Of a stretch of 64,000 nt of DNA, positions 1 through 9,428 are shown in pieces. The notes below the pieces were generated by a model, which saw only the letters and a program-made list of their open reading frames with translations, made no database searches and was not told the origin of the DNA. The position numbers were made by a program, and so were the translations under genes. The first letter of the stretch is position 1. Every line of letters begins with the position of its first letter. The DNA comes from Neofusicoccum parvum. Its lineage: Eukaryota > Ascomycota > Dothideomycetes > Botryosphaeriales > Botryosphaeriaceae. The stretch is taken from NCBI GenBank assembly GCA_020912385.1, contig CP087223.1, positions 434,001 to 498,000 of the forward strand, read 5' to 3'.

Positions 1-613
1 TAAAATACATCACGTCATAGCCATTACATGCTACCGCAAGATCGAGGGAAAAGGTCAGTTTTGCGAAGTTCTATTCGCTGTCGTCTTCCAACCGGTCCCA
101 GACGCTACGTTCGTGCATTGACAACTTTGCAGATCAGCGCTACATAGCTCCCGCATGTGCCCCCGCGAATGAACGGCCAGCCTCGTCGCCCACGAACACA
201 GCCGGGAGACACACATCAAGTGCTGCACATCCTATTGGACATGGTGGTTGCCACGAGTCAAGATGGTGTGGTGTTGTGAGGCCGGCAGCTGTAGTTGCCG
301 AGGTTCCAGCGCGTAGTACCTTGGCAGGTACGCGAGTAGCCATTGTGGGCTAGCCGCGGCATGTGAGGTTGAGTCAAGGTTTTCTCGGCCGTCAAAAGTA
401 CGAGTCAGCCTACTCTCGACCATCGAGAGTGCGGTTGCTCGGCAGCTGCTATCCTGATCCCCTGCCTGCCCTCATCGTCGCTGCTCATGGGGCCACCACC
501 ATGCTCAGAACAGCCCGTCGAGCGCACCCTTGATGAATTCAGACAGCGCCAAGCATCTCCAGAGACAGGAGGGCGAGCCGGAAAGACTCGTGAGAGCCAG
601 AGGAAAAGGTAAG
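1..613. other. Left flank without recognisable gene
   Basis: Balanced base composition. Short open frames exist on both strands but none has a recognisable domain, splice signal or coding-like composition. The stretch ends abruptly at the TGTTACGG start of a degraded LTR. Confidence 0.5.
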
Positions 614-1077
614 TGTTACGGCACAGCCTTCTCAGGTCAGAGAATTACGGATCAACTCCGACGGAACAACGAGAAGTCGGAAGCCCTACAGAACCGGGGT
701 CACGAGATCACGGACTCTATCACGTGAGGTGTCACGTGCGACCCACCTGTGCCCTCAATAAACGGCACACCAACTCGTGCCCTCAAGTAACGGTACGCTC
801 AGCGGTGCCCTTAAGAGATAGTACTACTAGATTATATATACTTTCCTATAGTATATATAGCTTTACTCTCTAGCTAGTATTTAACCCTCTATAATTAACT
901 TCGATAATTAATTAATACTATTAATTAGTAATATAGCCTTTATATATAGTATTTAGATATATATATTTATTACTTTATTCTCTCTTATCCTCTCTTATAT
1001 CTACTTAAGATAAATTCTATATAGCTTACTACCCTCTTTAGTATTTAGATTCTTAGAGGTAGAGGCCTACTATTATA
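614..1077 (+). repeat. Degraded solo LTR, family L1
   Basis: It starts TGTTACGGCACAGCC and ends in a RIP-mutated form of the GGCCCGCCGTTACA terminus found in the intact L1 solo LTR at 38984-39400. It also shares the inner blocks AGTATTTAGATTC and CTTACTACCCTCTTTAG with that copy. Internal sequence is strongly TpA-enriched. The flanks (GTAAG left, CTTTA right) do not match, so its original target duplication is lost or mutated. Confidence 0.75.
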
Positions 1078-1104
1078 CTTTAACTACTATCCTTATAAGA
1101 GAAG

Positions 1105-1340
1105 TATAACGGCGGGCCTCTACCTCTAAGGATTAAATACTAAAGAGGGTAGTAAGCCGTATAGAATAGAGGGAGAGAATAAGTATAAATAAATATACGT
1201 GACTAAATACTACGTACGAAGGCCATGTTACTAATTAATAGTATAGATTGATTATTAAAGTTAACTATAAAGGGTCAAGTATTTTAGCTAAGTGAGTATA
1301 CTTATATACTATAGGAAAGCTATAAAAAACATAACTGTAC
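1105..1340 (-). repeat. Truncated inverted L1 LTR
   Basis: Begins TATAACGGCGGGCCTC, the reverse complement of the L1 LTR 3' end. It follows the minus-oriented L1 copy at 46358 through the ATACGTGACT, CGAAGGCC and TATATACT blocks. Similarity fades near 1340, so the far end is approximate. Its 3' end faces that of the 614-1077 copy across 27 bp, forming a large imperfect palindrome. Confidence 0.65.
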
Positions 1341-1410
1341 TAAAAAATTAACCTTAAGCTACAGCACTAGAAAAGGACCCTAGGGACTCTTCCTAGCTTA
1401 AAAACCAGCT

Positions 1411-1412
1411 AT

Positions 1413-1451
<39 letters not shown>
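1411..1451. repeat. (ATTT)n microsatellite
   Basis: About ten uninterrupted ATTT units lie between the truncated L1 LTR and a LINE fragment. Confidence 0.95.
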
Positions 1452-1993
1452 TATTTAACGTCTGTGTAGAGTCTAAGACTATTATAGACGGGGCTAGGCC
1501 CGTTCTATATAGGGGCTAGGTACATTTCAATCTTCTAAAATCAACGGTTCCTTTACCAAGGGGATAACTAATAGAAAAGGGAAGTAAAAGGGTTTACGAA
1601 GATAAATATAAGAATATATCTAGGAAATACTTAGGAAAGATAGAGGAAAGAGGTAGAAGTACGTGTTTATAATATCTCGCTAGACGGGTTATCTAGATAC
1701 TACTTCTAGGTGGATATCCTTGTTTTCTCAAGGAATTCTAAGGTTTTTAGTATTCCTTGGGGTCCATCTAATAGGCCTTTTAGTTGGGGTTCTCGACTAT
1801 TAAGGTAGTCCTTAACTAGTAGTCTTTCAGCTCTATATTTAGGGCACCTAAGTAGGAGGTGTTTAGGCGTTTGTTTTAAGGTATTAGTACACTTATACCG
1901 CTCGTTATCTAGTCGATTAAAGCGGTATAAATAGGACTTAAAGTAGCTATGTCCTATCTTTAGCTGGATAAAGGCCGAGGTAATTTCCTGCTC
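1452..1993 (-). mobile_element. 3' fragment of a RIP-mutated LINE (Tad1-like)
   Basis: The minus strand reads SAFIQLKIGHSYFKSYLYR, then a C-terminal C..H...C finger-like block (KHLLLRCPKYRAERLL), then the tail GPQGILKTLEFLEKTRIS. This is the usual C-terminal end of fungal Tad1-clade LINE polyproteins. The first cysteine of the finger appears lost (Tyr where a Cys is expected), consistent with RIP. RT and RNase H domains are absent. The left limit is set only by the microsatellite. The right limit is where A-family Gypsy sequence begins. Confidence 0.7.
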
Positions 1994-2321
1994 TTTACTA
2001 TAGTAAGAAGGCTTTCTAAAAGTTTAAGGTCTTAATTACTAAGTACTTACTAGACAACTAAGGGAGCCTCCTCTTTAGAGATAGGAAATAGGTACTAGAC
2101 TCTAAGCCACTATAAACGAGAATTATTTAAGAAATATATAACTCCCCCCTCTTAGTATATTCTAGACGTATCTAAATAGTCTCTCTCGTAGTAAGGTATT
2201 TCTTCTAGCTAGGATTTATTAATAATATCCGGAGGTTCTGCCGGAACTATAATATCTATAGAAGAACTAAGGTCTAGAGAGATAGAAAGTAAGGGCTACT
2301 TAAGCTATTACTAGTACTAAG
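1992..2321 (+). mobile_element. Element C, left piece (old A-family Gypsy)
   Basis: This RIP-mutated sequence matches element A in two blocks: a short RNase H stretch (A 7580-7609) joined directly to the start of the integrase zinc-finger region (A about 8032-8335). An internal deletion of about 420 bp is therefore present. It ends at CTAAG, the target duplication of element B, and continues after B at 14426. Confidence 0.8.
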
Positions 2322-2627
2322 TATAACGATTCAGACCGTTAACATCTTATTCTCTAGGAAACTAAGCCTAATTAGGCTAAAGTACTTATCTAAGATAACA
2401 TATCTAAGACATAAGATTTACTGAGAGTAAATACTTAGCGGGAATATACGGGAAAGAGAAGCCTAGGACCGGCTATTTAACTTCTAACTAGTACCTAGAC
2501 TGGATATATAAGTTCCCCTCTTTCTTCTTTATTCTTTTTCTTTTCTCTTTCTTTTCTCTTTCTTTTCTCTAGCTTAGAAACTTTAGTTAATTTTAGGAAT
2601 CTAACTTGTTCTTCTTAAGTCGTAATA
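2322..2627 (+). repeat. Element B 5' LTR
   Basis: 306 bp. It aligns along its whole length with the 295-bp copy at 14131-14425, differing mainly by C/T and G/A transitions and by length of the CTTTT-rich tract. A TATATAA box lies at 2505-2511, followed by a pyrimidine-rich leader. Confidence 0.9.
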
Positions 2628-2639
2628 CTTTTCTAAGCT
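2571..2639 (+). promoter_or_regulatory. Putative self-primer and primer-binding site of element B
   Basis: AGCTTAGAAA inside the LTR (2571-2580) is the exact reverse complement of TTTCTAAGCT (2630-2639), which starts two bases after the LTR. No tRNA-like TGG binding site is seen there. In Tf1-type elements the 5' end of the mRNA folds back on the primer-binding site and primes reverse transcription. The arrangement fits, although 2571 is 66 bp after the TATA box and the RNA start is unknown. Confidence 0.55.
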
Positions 2640-2889
2640 TACCTAATCACTTCGGCTTACTCTTACTCAACTATTAGCTGGCTTACTCTAATTTCTAAGA
2701 AGATAAAGCCACTCTTTTACTTATCCTACTTACTTACCAATTAGATAACCCGCTCTCTAACTACCGAGTAAGTATTACCACTCTATTAAACACCTATCTA
2801 ACTAGCTAGCTCGCTCTAGTCACTTCTTATTACTTCTTATCACTTCTTACCAACCCCTCCTTTATTCAGCTTCCAGCAGGCTTGCCCTA

Positions 2890-4168
2890 GTAAACGAACA
2901 TTAGACCTACTACTATATCGGCTCCTGGATCGAGCGCTCACGGCGCCAGACGTACTAAGAAGCCTAAGGAAAAGAAAAAGAAAAAGGAGTAAGACGCTTC
3001 TAAGGTAATTAAATAGCCACTCTCTATAACCTTAGATAATATACTCTTCCAGTACACACCCTACAACCACCTAGGCGGAGGTAAGATTTAGGATTTCACT
3101 ATAAACCCCTTCTAACACGAGAAGATCTCCTTATTTAGCATCTTAAAGAACAAGGAAGAGATAGAAGTCCTCTTCTAAGATATAGGTAAGGTTAAGTATC
3201 TTATAGGAGACCTCCTCTAGTATATTTAGTAAGAGTAAGGAAAGAAGATAGAGGCCGCTATTAAGTTTAATAAGCTTCTTAGGAACTTTAAGAACCTTAA
3301 AGAAGGAAGTACATAGATCTACTAGAAGAATAAGGAGCTTACTATAGAGTAAGGTATTCTTAAGGCTGAACTAGAGCGCGCTAGACAGTAGAATAAGAGC
3401 CTTAGAGAGCTAAACATTACTTTTAGCTACCGGCCCACCGTAGGACGTTAATCCCCTAGAAACCAGTCTAAGCTGAGCTCCGTTCCTAATAGTCAGCCAA
3501 CTATAGAAACCCTAGTCCACTCCCTAATATCTCAGCATTAGGGAGAACGTTCTACGAAGCTATCTAATCCTCTATAGTTTACTAGAGAACCCGAGAAGGA
3601 GCCTTCCTTTAGGTATTAGAAGGCGGAGATATATAATAAGCTAGAGGTCAACACAGACTACTATAAGACTAAACAGGCTAAGATCTCTTACATCTTCTTA
3701 TACACCACTAGAACTACCTCGAACACCATCCAGCCCAACGTTTATAATAGACCTACCGTATTCCAGACGGTAGAGGAAGCCTTTACACTCCTTATATCCG
3801 TATTTAATAACCCTCACTTTATCTAGAATAAGCGTTAGGAGTTCCGCCGCTTCTATTAGAATACCACGCCCTTTAACTCCTTCTACGCTAAGTTTATTAC
3901 TCTCGCCACAGAATCTGAACTTCCTAGGGACTAGTAGTTTAAGAAGATATAGACTCGCCTCTTAGGAGGACTTCGTTATAGACTGGCGCCTATTAAGGAC
4001 TCCCTAAACTCTAGCTTCTAGGACCTTACGGCTCGTACCCGTACGCTAGACAGGGAACTCTAGAACGATATCAAGGCGGTAGAGAAGAAGAAGGAGCGTA
4101 CTAATAAACTCCTAAAGAATACTAAGCTAACAGTAGAGCGTACTACCTCTAGGTAGGAATAGAAGAAG
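2890..4168 (+). pseudogene. Element B gag, RIP-degraded
   Basis: The plus strand carries a gag-like reading with many TAG/TAA stops where CAG, CAA or TGG codons are expected. A Lys/Glu-rich N-terminal part is followed by the capsid-like region around 3600-4100. The zinc knuckle lies beyond element A near 10160. Split by element A at 4168. Confidence 0.6.
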
Positions 4169-4352
4169 TGTTAGAGTCTAGAGCCTCGAGAGAAGCCTCA
4201 GAGGATCATCGGCAGGTCATGTGATGCCAAGAACTCCTTGTATTTAAGTCGTTCTCTTCTTCTTTCTACTTCTTCTTCTCTCCTTAAGTCTTAGCTTAAC
4301 GTACATAGCGCAATACACCTTTCAGCGATCATCCTGAGGTTGAGCCCTGACA
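4169..4352 (+). repeat. Element A 5' LTR
   Basis: 184 bp, identical by eye to 9927-10110. It contains TATTTAA at 4241-4247, a pyrimidine-rich leader, and AAGTCTTAGCT at 4284-4294, about 43 nt after the TATA-like box. Confidence 0.95.
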
Positions 4353-4365
4353 TTAGCTAAGACTT
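4284..4365 (+). promoter_or_regulatory. Putative 11-nt self-primer and primer-binding site of element A
   Basis: AAGTCTTAGCT (4284-4294, inside the LTR) is the exact reverse complement of AGCTAAGACTT (4355-4365), which starts two bases after the LTR. Eleven nucleotides is the self-primer length known for Tf1 of fission yeast. Spacing after TATTTAA is compatible with 4284 being the RNA 5' end. The D copy keeps both halves. Confidence 0.7.
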
Positions 4366-4411
4366 CATCCCCATTGGACTCACTGGACATCGGATTATTG
4401 GCACAGTCGCG

Positions 4412-4447
4412 CACTGGAATCACTGGAATCACTGGAATCACTGGAGA
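4412..4447 (+). repeat. 9-bp tandem repeat upstream of gag
   Basis: Four CACTGGAAT-type units lie in the untranslated leader. The D copy has about eight units at the same place (from about 15146), so copy number varies within the family. Confidence 0.9.
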
Positions 4448-4464
4448 CAACGGGATCAACGATA

Positions 4465-5691
4465 ATGGTTGAAGGACAGCAGACTCAAGAGCAGCAGACT
4501 CAGGAGCAGCAGACTCAAGAGCGGCAGACCCAAGAGCCTCAAGAAATGATGCAGATGCTACAGCAGATGATGGTACGAATGGACTTTATTACCAATGAAG
4601 TCACACAGCTTAAGAAAGAGAAGGAGAACCACCTTGAGACGGGAGGCGCTCAAACCCCGTCTACGCAGCCCTCTAAAATTGTTGAGCAAGGGGCTGGGAA
4701 AGAAGGGGTAAGGACAACCGGAAACACTTCGGCCCAACACAATGACCAGCAGCACATGAAGACCAATCCCACCAAGAATCTCGGCCCTCTGGCTGAATAT
4801 TCAGGCAATAGGGACGAACTGGAGCCTTGGATTGCTCAGGCCCAAGCAAAGCTCGCAGTGGACTACGCGGAATGTACCGAGGCTACCAAGTTTTTCATGC
4901 TTCACAACCGACTTAGAGGCGAAGCCGCACGCCAGCTACAGCCCTGGGTACAGGCTAACACCAATACAAGCAACATGACCGCCCAGCGCTTACTAGATCA
5001 GCTCCGCCTATCATTTGGCGATCCTCATGTGCAAGAAAAGGCCCAGCGCAAGCTACACAAGCTGCGCCAAACCAACAAGCCTTTTATGGAATACTTCACC
5101 GAATTTCGCAAACTGGTACTGGAGGCAGGAGGTACTCACTGGCCAGATGAGATCCTCAAGGCCTACCTGGAAGCAGGGCTCAGTCAAGAGCTCCAGCGCA
5201 GCATGATTGGCCTTGGAAGCACAAGCCAGTCCTTTGAGGACTACTGCACTGAGCTGAAACGCGTCAGTGATCAACTGGAAGCATTCAACTTGCGCAACAG
5301 TGGGAAGAGGGCCCAGCAAGGCTGGCAGCAAGGCTGGTGGCGCGGTCAAAATAAGGTTGGCTCGGCAGGGTCCAAGCAACCATTGCCAGGGTCTAAGCAG
5401 CCAAAACCAACGACGCCTCAACACGACAACATGGATTGGGAGCCTACTGGACCCGCTAGAGCGGCTCAGGGACGCCGTGTTAAATGGGTGGATGGTCAGG
5501 AAATGAACAAGCGTAAGGAGGAGGGCCGTTGCTTACGCTGTGGCGACTCTACACACCGGGTGGCCCAATGCCCTTGGCTACCACCAAGGAGACCTACACA
5601 CTTTGCAAGGCCTGCCCAGCAGGAGTACACGGGACCAGAGCTAGAAGACCCGGAGGAGGAAGAAGCTCTAATCCAGCTATCGGAAAACTAA
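4465..5691 (+). CDS. gag: Element A Gag
   Basis: This 408-aa capsid/nucleocapsid protein forms the virus-like particle and binds element RNA. The N-terminus holds near-perfect EQQTQ repeats, then a coiled Met/Gln-rich segment. The capsid region (about residues 110-280) has typical gag wording such as KPFMEYFTEFRKL. A CCHC zinc knuckle CLRCGDSTHRVAQC lies near residues 356-369. The acidic tail ends at TAA 5689-5691. The first ATG after the leader repeats is taken as start. Pol overlaps in the minus-one frame; GGAAAAC just before the stop is a possible slip site but not a textbook heptamer. Confidence 0.9.
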   Translation: MVEGQQTQEQQTQEQQTQERQTQEPQEMMQMLQQMMVRMDFITNEVTQLKKEKENHLETGGAQTPSTQPSKIVEQGAGKEGVRTTGNTSAQHNDQQHMKTNPTKNLGPLAEYSGNRDELEPWIAQAQAKLAVDYAECTEATKFFMLHNRLRGEAARQLQPWVQANTNTSNMTAQRLLDQLRLSFGDPHVQEKAQRKLHKLRQTNKPFMEYFTEFRKLVLEAGGTHWPDEILKAYLEAGLSQELQRSMIGLGSTSQSFEDYCTELKRVSDQLEAFNLRNSGKRAQQGWQQGWWRGQNKVGSAGSKQPLPGSKQPKPTTPQHDNMDWEPTGPARAAQGRRVKWVDGQEMNKRKEEGRCLRCGDSTHRVAQCPWLPPRRPTHFARPAQQEYTGPELEDPEEEEALIQLSEN

Positions 5692-7829
5692 ACGCTCCTG
5701 TCAAAAACCGCAGGCAGGAGCTAACAGTGGAGGAAAAGCAGGAAGCACAGAATGAATGGCACAAGCAACAACCTAAATTGGAACAGGATTCACTTCTCAC
5801 TTCAGTTATGATCAATAAAGAGACTTTTGGAAAAGCTCTTGCTGATACGGGTTGTGAATTCTACGCTGTAATGAGCCATAAATTCGCTGAACGCTGTAAC
5901 CTCCCGCGTATTAAAATCTCACCAAGGACACTGGACGGACTGACACCAACTGGGTGGAAGATCAATGAAGTTGCCTGGGCTGAAGTCGACATTGGGGGTC
6001 ATCATCAAAAGCGTATGTTCTTCTATATCGTCCCAAGACTCTCTGGCTGTAATCTTATGCTAGGGAGCCCCTGGATGGTACAAGAAAAAGCAGTGCTTGA
6101 CCAGAGCGAACGAACCATCACCTTTAAGGATACTGGATTGATTGTAAAGCAAGACACTGATCTCCCTAAGCCTCGAGGCAAGCTGATTGGAGCTGCTGCC
6201 TTTTACCACCTTATGAGGCTTGGGAAAAAGAAGGGATATCAGATCTTTACAGCCAGCCTCGCGGATATCAATAAGGCCTTACAGGAGAGGCCCCCTATAG
6301 ATTTTCAAAGCCAGCTGCCTAGCTGGGTAGACCCTAAACGGATCAGTCTATTTGACAAGAAAGAGGCGGATAAACTCCCACCGCACCGACCTAGAATTGA
6401 CCACCAAATTGAACTGGAAAAGGATACCAACGGCAAGACACCTGATGCCCCATGGGGACCTTTATACAACATGTCTCGTGATGAGCTTCTTGTACTAAGG
6501 AAGACTCTCAACGAGCTGCTAGATAAAGGCTTTATTCGTGTAAGCAACTCGCCAGCAGCAGCACCTGTCCTCTTCGTAAAGAAACCTGGAGGAGGCCTTC
6601 GTTTCTGCTGTGACTACCGGGCTCTCAATCGGATTACAAGAAAGGACCGCTACCCCCTACCACTGATCCAGGAAACACTTAATCGAATCAGTAAGGCTAA
6701 GTGGTTTACGAAGCTCGACGTGAGTGCTGCCTTTCACCGGATACGAATCGCGGAAGGAAGCGAATGGTTAACGGCATTTCGAACCCGCTTTAGACTCTTT
6801 GAGTGGTTAGTTACTCCATTTGGATTGGTAAATGCTCCAAGTACCTTTCAACGGTATATCAACTGGACCCTAAAGGACTTTCTAGATGACTTCGTCTCAG
6901 CTTACGTTGACGATATCCTTATCTTTACGGATGGATCCCGTCGGGAGCACCGTGAGAAGGTAAACAAGGTACTAGAGAAACTAGACGCTGCAGGTCTACA
7001 ACTTGACCTAAAGAAATGCGAATTTGAGGTCCAGTCTACTAAGTATCTTGGGTATATCATTGAGGCTGGGCAAGGCATCCGCATGGACCCAGAGAAGATC
7101 AAGGCAATTCAGGAATGGAAAGCACCTACCACAGCTAAAGGAGTCCTTGGATTTCTTGGTTTTGCTAATTTTTACCGACGGTTTATTAAGAGTTTTTCAA
7201 ACCTGGTATCTCCCCTCGTCTCCCTTACAAGAAAGAATACGGTTTTCCAATGGAACCAGGAAACCAACGCCGCGTTCGAGAAGCTTAAGAAGGCCTTCAT
7301 TACCGCTCCAGTCCTTATACAGTTCGACCTAGAGCGAGAAACGATCCTCGCAACGGACTCATCTGGTTACTGTACGGGAGGAGTGCTCCAACAATTCGAT
7401 AATGACGGTTTCCTACGCCCCGTAGCATTCTTTTCGAAAAAGAACCTCCCAGCAGAATGCAACTACCCGATCTATGACAAGGAACTACTTGCGGTGGTTA
7501 AGTGTTTACGCCAGTGGGATGCCGAACTAAAAGGACTTCATCAGTTTAAGATTCTCACTGATCATAAGAACCTGGAATACTTTACTACAGCAAGAAGGCT
7601 TTCTGAAAGGCAGATTCGATGGTGGAGGGAGCTTAGCCGCTTCTCCTTTATCATTGAGTATACCCCAGGGAAAACCAATGGATTGGCAGACGCATTGACA
7701 AGAAGGGACCAAGACTTGCCTACAACGGATATGGATGAAAGACTTGAGCAAAGAACGGCTCAATTACTTCAGTTAATGCCCCACGGATTGGTCCTTAACA
7801 CTGGATCACCAGAGGACCCTGAAGAATAA
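5529..7829 (+). CDS. pol: Element A Pol, part 1: protease, reverse transcriptase, RNase H
   Basis: The frame is open for 766 codons in minus-one relative to gag; the listed start is only the first alternative codon, since translation is expected by frameshift from gag. It contains an aspartic protease active site (ALADTGCEF, near codon 105), RT blocks with VDYR-like CDYRALNRI, FGLVNAPSTF and the catalytic YVDD near codon 460. RNase H has acidic residues in ATDSSGY, YDKELL and TDHKNL, and ADALTR at its end. It copies element RNA into DNA. The frame ends at TAA 7827-7829, and the same TAA is present in the D copy. Confidence 0.92.
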   Translation: MLTLWRLYTPGGPMPLATTKETYTLCKACPAGVHGTRARRPGGGRSSNPAIGKLNAPVKNRRQELTVEEKQEAQNEWHKQQPKLEQDSLLTSVMINKETFGKALADTGCEFYAVMSHKFAERCNLPRIKISPRTLDGLTPTGWKINEVAWAEVDIGGHHQKRMFFYIVPRLSGCNLMLGSPWMVQEKAVLDQSERTITFKDTGLIVKQDTDLPKPRGKLIGAAAFYHLMRLGKKKGYQIFTASLADINKALQERPPIDFQSQLPSWVDPKRISLFDKKEADKLPPHRPRIDHQIELEKDTNGKTPDAPWGPLYNMSRDELLVLRKTLNELLDKGFIRVSNSPAAAPVLFVKKPGGGLRFCCDYRALNRITRKDRYPLPLIQETLNRISKAKWFTKLDVSAAFHRIRIAEGSEWLTAFRTRFRLFEWLVTPFGLVNAPSTFQRYINWTLKDFLDDFVSAYVDDILIFTDGSRREHREKVNKVLEKLDAAGLQLDLKKCEFEVQSTKYLGYIIEAGQGIRMDPEKIKAIQEWKAPTTAKGVLGFLGFANFYRRFIKSFSNLVSPLVSLTRKNTVFQWNQETNAAFEKLKKAFITAPVLIQFDLERETILATDSSGYCTGGVLQQFDNDGFLRPVAFFSKKNLPAECNYPIYDKELLAVVKCLRQWDAELKGLHQFKILTDHKNLEYFTTARRLSERQIRWWRELSRFSFIIEYTPGKTNGLADALTRRDQDLPTTDMDERLEQRTAQLLQLMPHGLVLNTGSPEDPEE

Positions 7830-7907
7830 GAATGGAGCAATGAAGATTCACTTCTATCTGAAGAAGCCATGGCAGTCAAACCTCGACAAGCACGACCAGG
7901 ACAATAA

Positions 7908-9428
7908 GCACGAGAACCTCCTTCCCTAGAGGATCAATGGCAAGAGGCACTCCAGCAGGACCAAGTGTTAAGGCAACTCCGAGAAGCAGTACAGCAAGGG
8001 GAAAGAACATTCCCACTGGAGTTTGCTACAAAGTTCAAGGTCTCAATCACTGAGTGCTCACTGGATAACCAAGGAAGCCTCCTCTTCAGGGGTAGGAAAT
8101 GGGTACCAGACTCTGAGCCACTGCGAACGAGAATCATTCAAGAGATGCATGACTCCCCCCTCTCAGCGCATCCTGGGCGTATTCAAACAGTCTCTCTCGT
8201 GGCAAGGCATTTCTTCTGGCCAGGATTTGTCAATGATATCCGGAGATTCTGCCGGAACTGTGATGTCTGTGGAAGGACCAAGGTCTGGAGGGATAGGAAG
8301 CAAGGACTACTTAAGCCGTTACCAGTACCAAGCCGTCAATGGAGGGAGGTCTCTATTGACTTCACTGGGCCACTACCATCTAGTAACGGTTGCGAGATGC
8401 TTATGGTAATAACCGACCGCCTAGGGAAAGGAGTAATCCTTGAAGCCTGCCCGAATACCGAAACAGAAACCATTGCAAGGCTATTCATTGGATGCTTCTA
8501 CCGGAATCATGGTGTCCCAGCAGCAATCGTATCTGATAGGGGAACGCAATTTGTGAGCCTTCTTTGGCAACGCATTTGTCAACTGCTTAAGATCAAGAGA
8601 CGTATCTCAACGGCCTACCACCCCCAAACGGATGGATCAACGGAAAGAATGAACACTGAAGTGGCAAGGAAACTCGCACTGTTTGTGGATCACTACCAAC
8701 AAGACTGGGCGGACTGGTTACCGGTTGTTCAGCTAGCCCTCAATGGAAGAACGTCAACAACGACTCAGACAAGCCCCTTCTTCCTCTCCCACGGGTTCCA
8801 CCTCGAGCCACTGGAACTGCTTGAGGACATTCAACCCAATGACCCCCACAGGGACTCCCCAGCGGCAAGAGCGGAGGCAATTGTAGCCAAGATTAAAGAA
8901 GTCACGGACTGGGCGCAGATGTCCATGGCAGAGGCTCAACAGGAACAAGAGAGGCAAGCCAACCGGCAAAGAAACCCTTCACCTGCGTATAAAGTAGGTG
9001 ACAAGGTTTGGCTACACCTACGAAACCTGAAGACGGATAGGCCAAGCAAGAAACTCGATGATAAGGCAGCAAAATTCACTATCATTGAGGTAGTTGGATC
9101 TCACAACTACAAACTGGATATCCCTGGAGCAGTACACAATGTCTTCCACGTAGACCTCCTCCGGCCGGCAGGAATGGACCCACTACCAAGCCAAGTACAG
9201 GACGACTATCAACCCCCACCAGTCCAAGTGGACGGCCAGGACGAATGGGTAGTAGAGGCAATCCTAGGCGAGAGAATGGTAAAAAGACCGGGTCAACAAA
9301 GGCGCCAATTGCAGTATCAAGTCAAATGGGAAGGGTACGCTCGGCCAACATGGGAACCGGCATCAGCATTGCAGGACACAGCAGCGCTGGACTCCTACTT
9401 AGAGCAAAAGAACCAGCAACGACCATAA
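7908..9428 (+). CDS. pol: Element A Pol, part 2: integrase with chromodomain
   Basis: Same frame as pol part 1, reopened after a second TAA at 7905-7907. It shows an HHCC zinc-binding region (HPGRIQ ... CRNCDVCGRTK), the DDE catalytic core (VSIDFTGPLP, VSDRGTQFV, E in DGSTERMN), a GPY/F-like segment and a C-terminal chromodomain (EWVVEAIL ... YQVKWEGYARPTWEP). The chromodomain places the element in the chromovirus lineage and usually guides integration to modified histones. No sensible ATG begins it, so production would need readthrough of two stops or another element in trans. Confidence 0.88.
   Translation, partial: AREPPSLEDQWQEALQQDQVLRQLREAVQQGERTFPLEFATKFKVSITECSLDNQGSLLFRGRKWVPDSEPLRTRIIQEMHDSPLSAHPGRIQTVSLVARHFFWPGFVNDIRRFCRNCDVCGRTKVWRDRKQGLLKPLPVPSRQWREVSIDFTGPLPSSNGCEMLMVITDRLGKGVILEACPNTETETIARLFIGCFYRNHGVPAAIVSDRGTQFVSLLWQRICQLLKIKRRISTAYHPQTDGSTERMNTEVARKLALFVDHYQQDWADWLPVVQLALNGRTSTTTQTSPFFLSHGFHLEPLELLEDIQPNDPHRDSPAARAEAIVAKIKEVTDWAQMSMAEAQQEQERQANRQRNPSPAYKVGDKVWLHLRNLKTDRPSKKLDDKAAKFTIIEVVGSHNYKLDIPGAVHNVFHVDLLRPAGMDPLPSQVQDDYQPPPVQVDGQDEWVVEAILGERMVKRPGQQRRQLQYQVKWEGYARPTWEPASALQDTAALDSYLEQKNQQRP

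Noticed and set aside
7965..7967. GTG as start of a separate integrase gene
   Set aside because: The frame is open upstream to 7908 and continuous in phase with pol; fungal nuclear genes rarely start at GTG.
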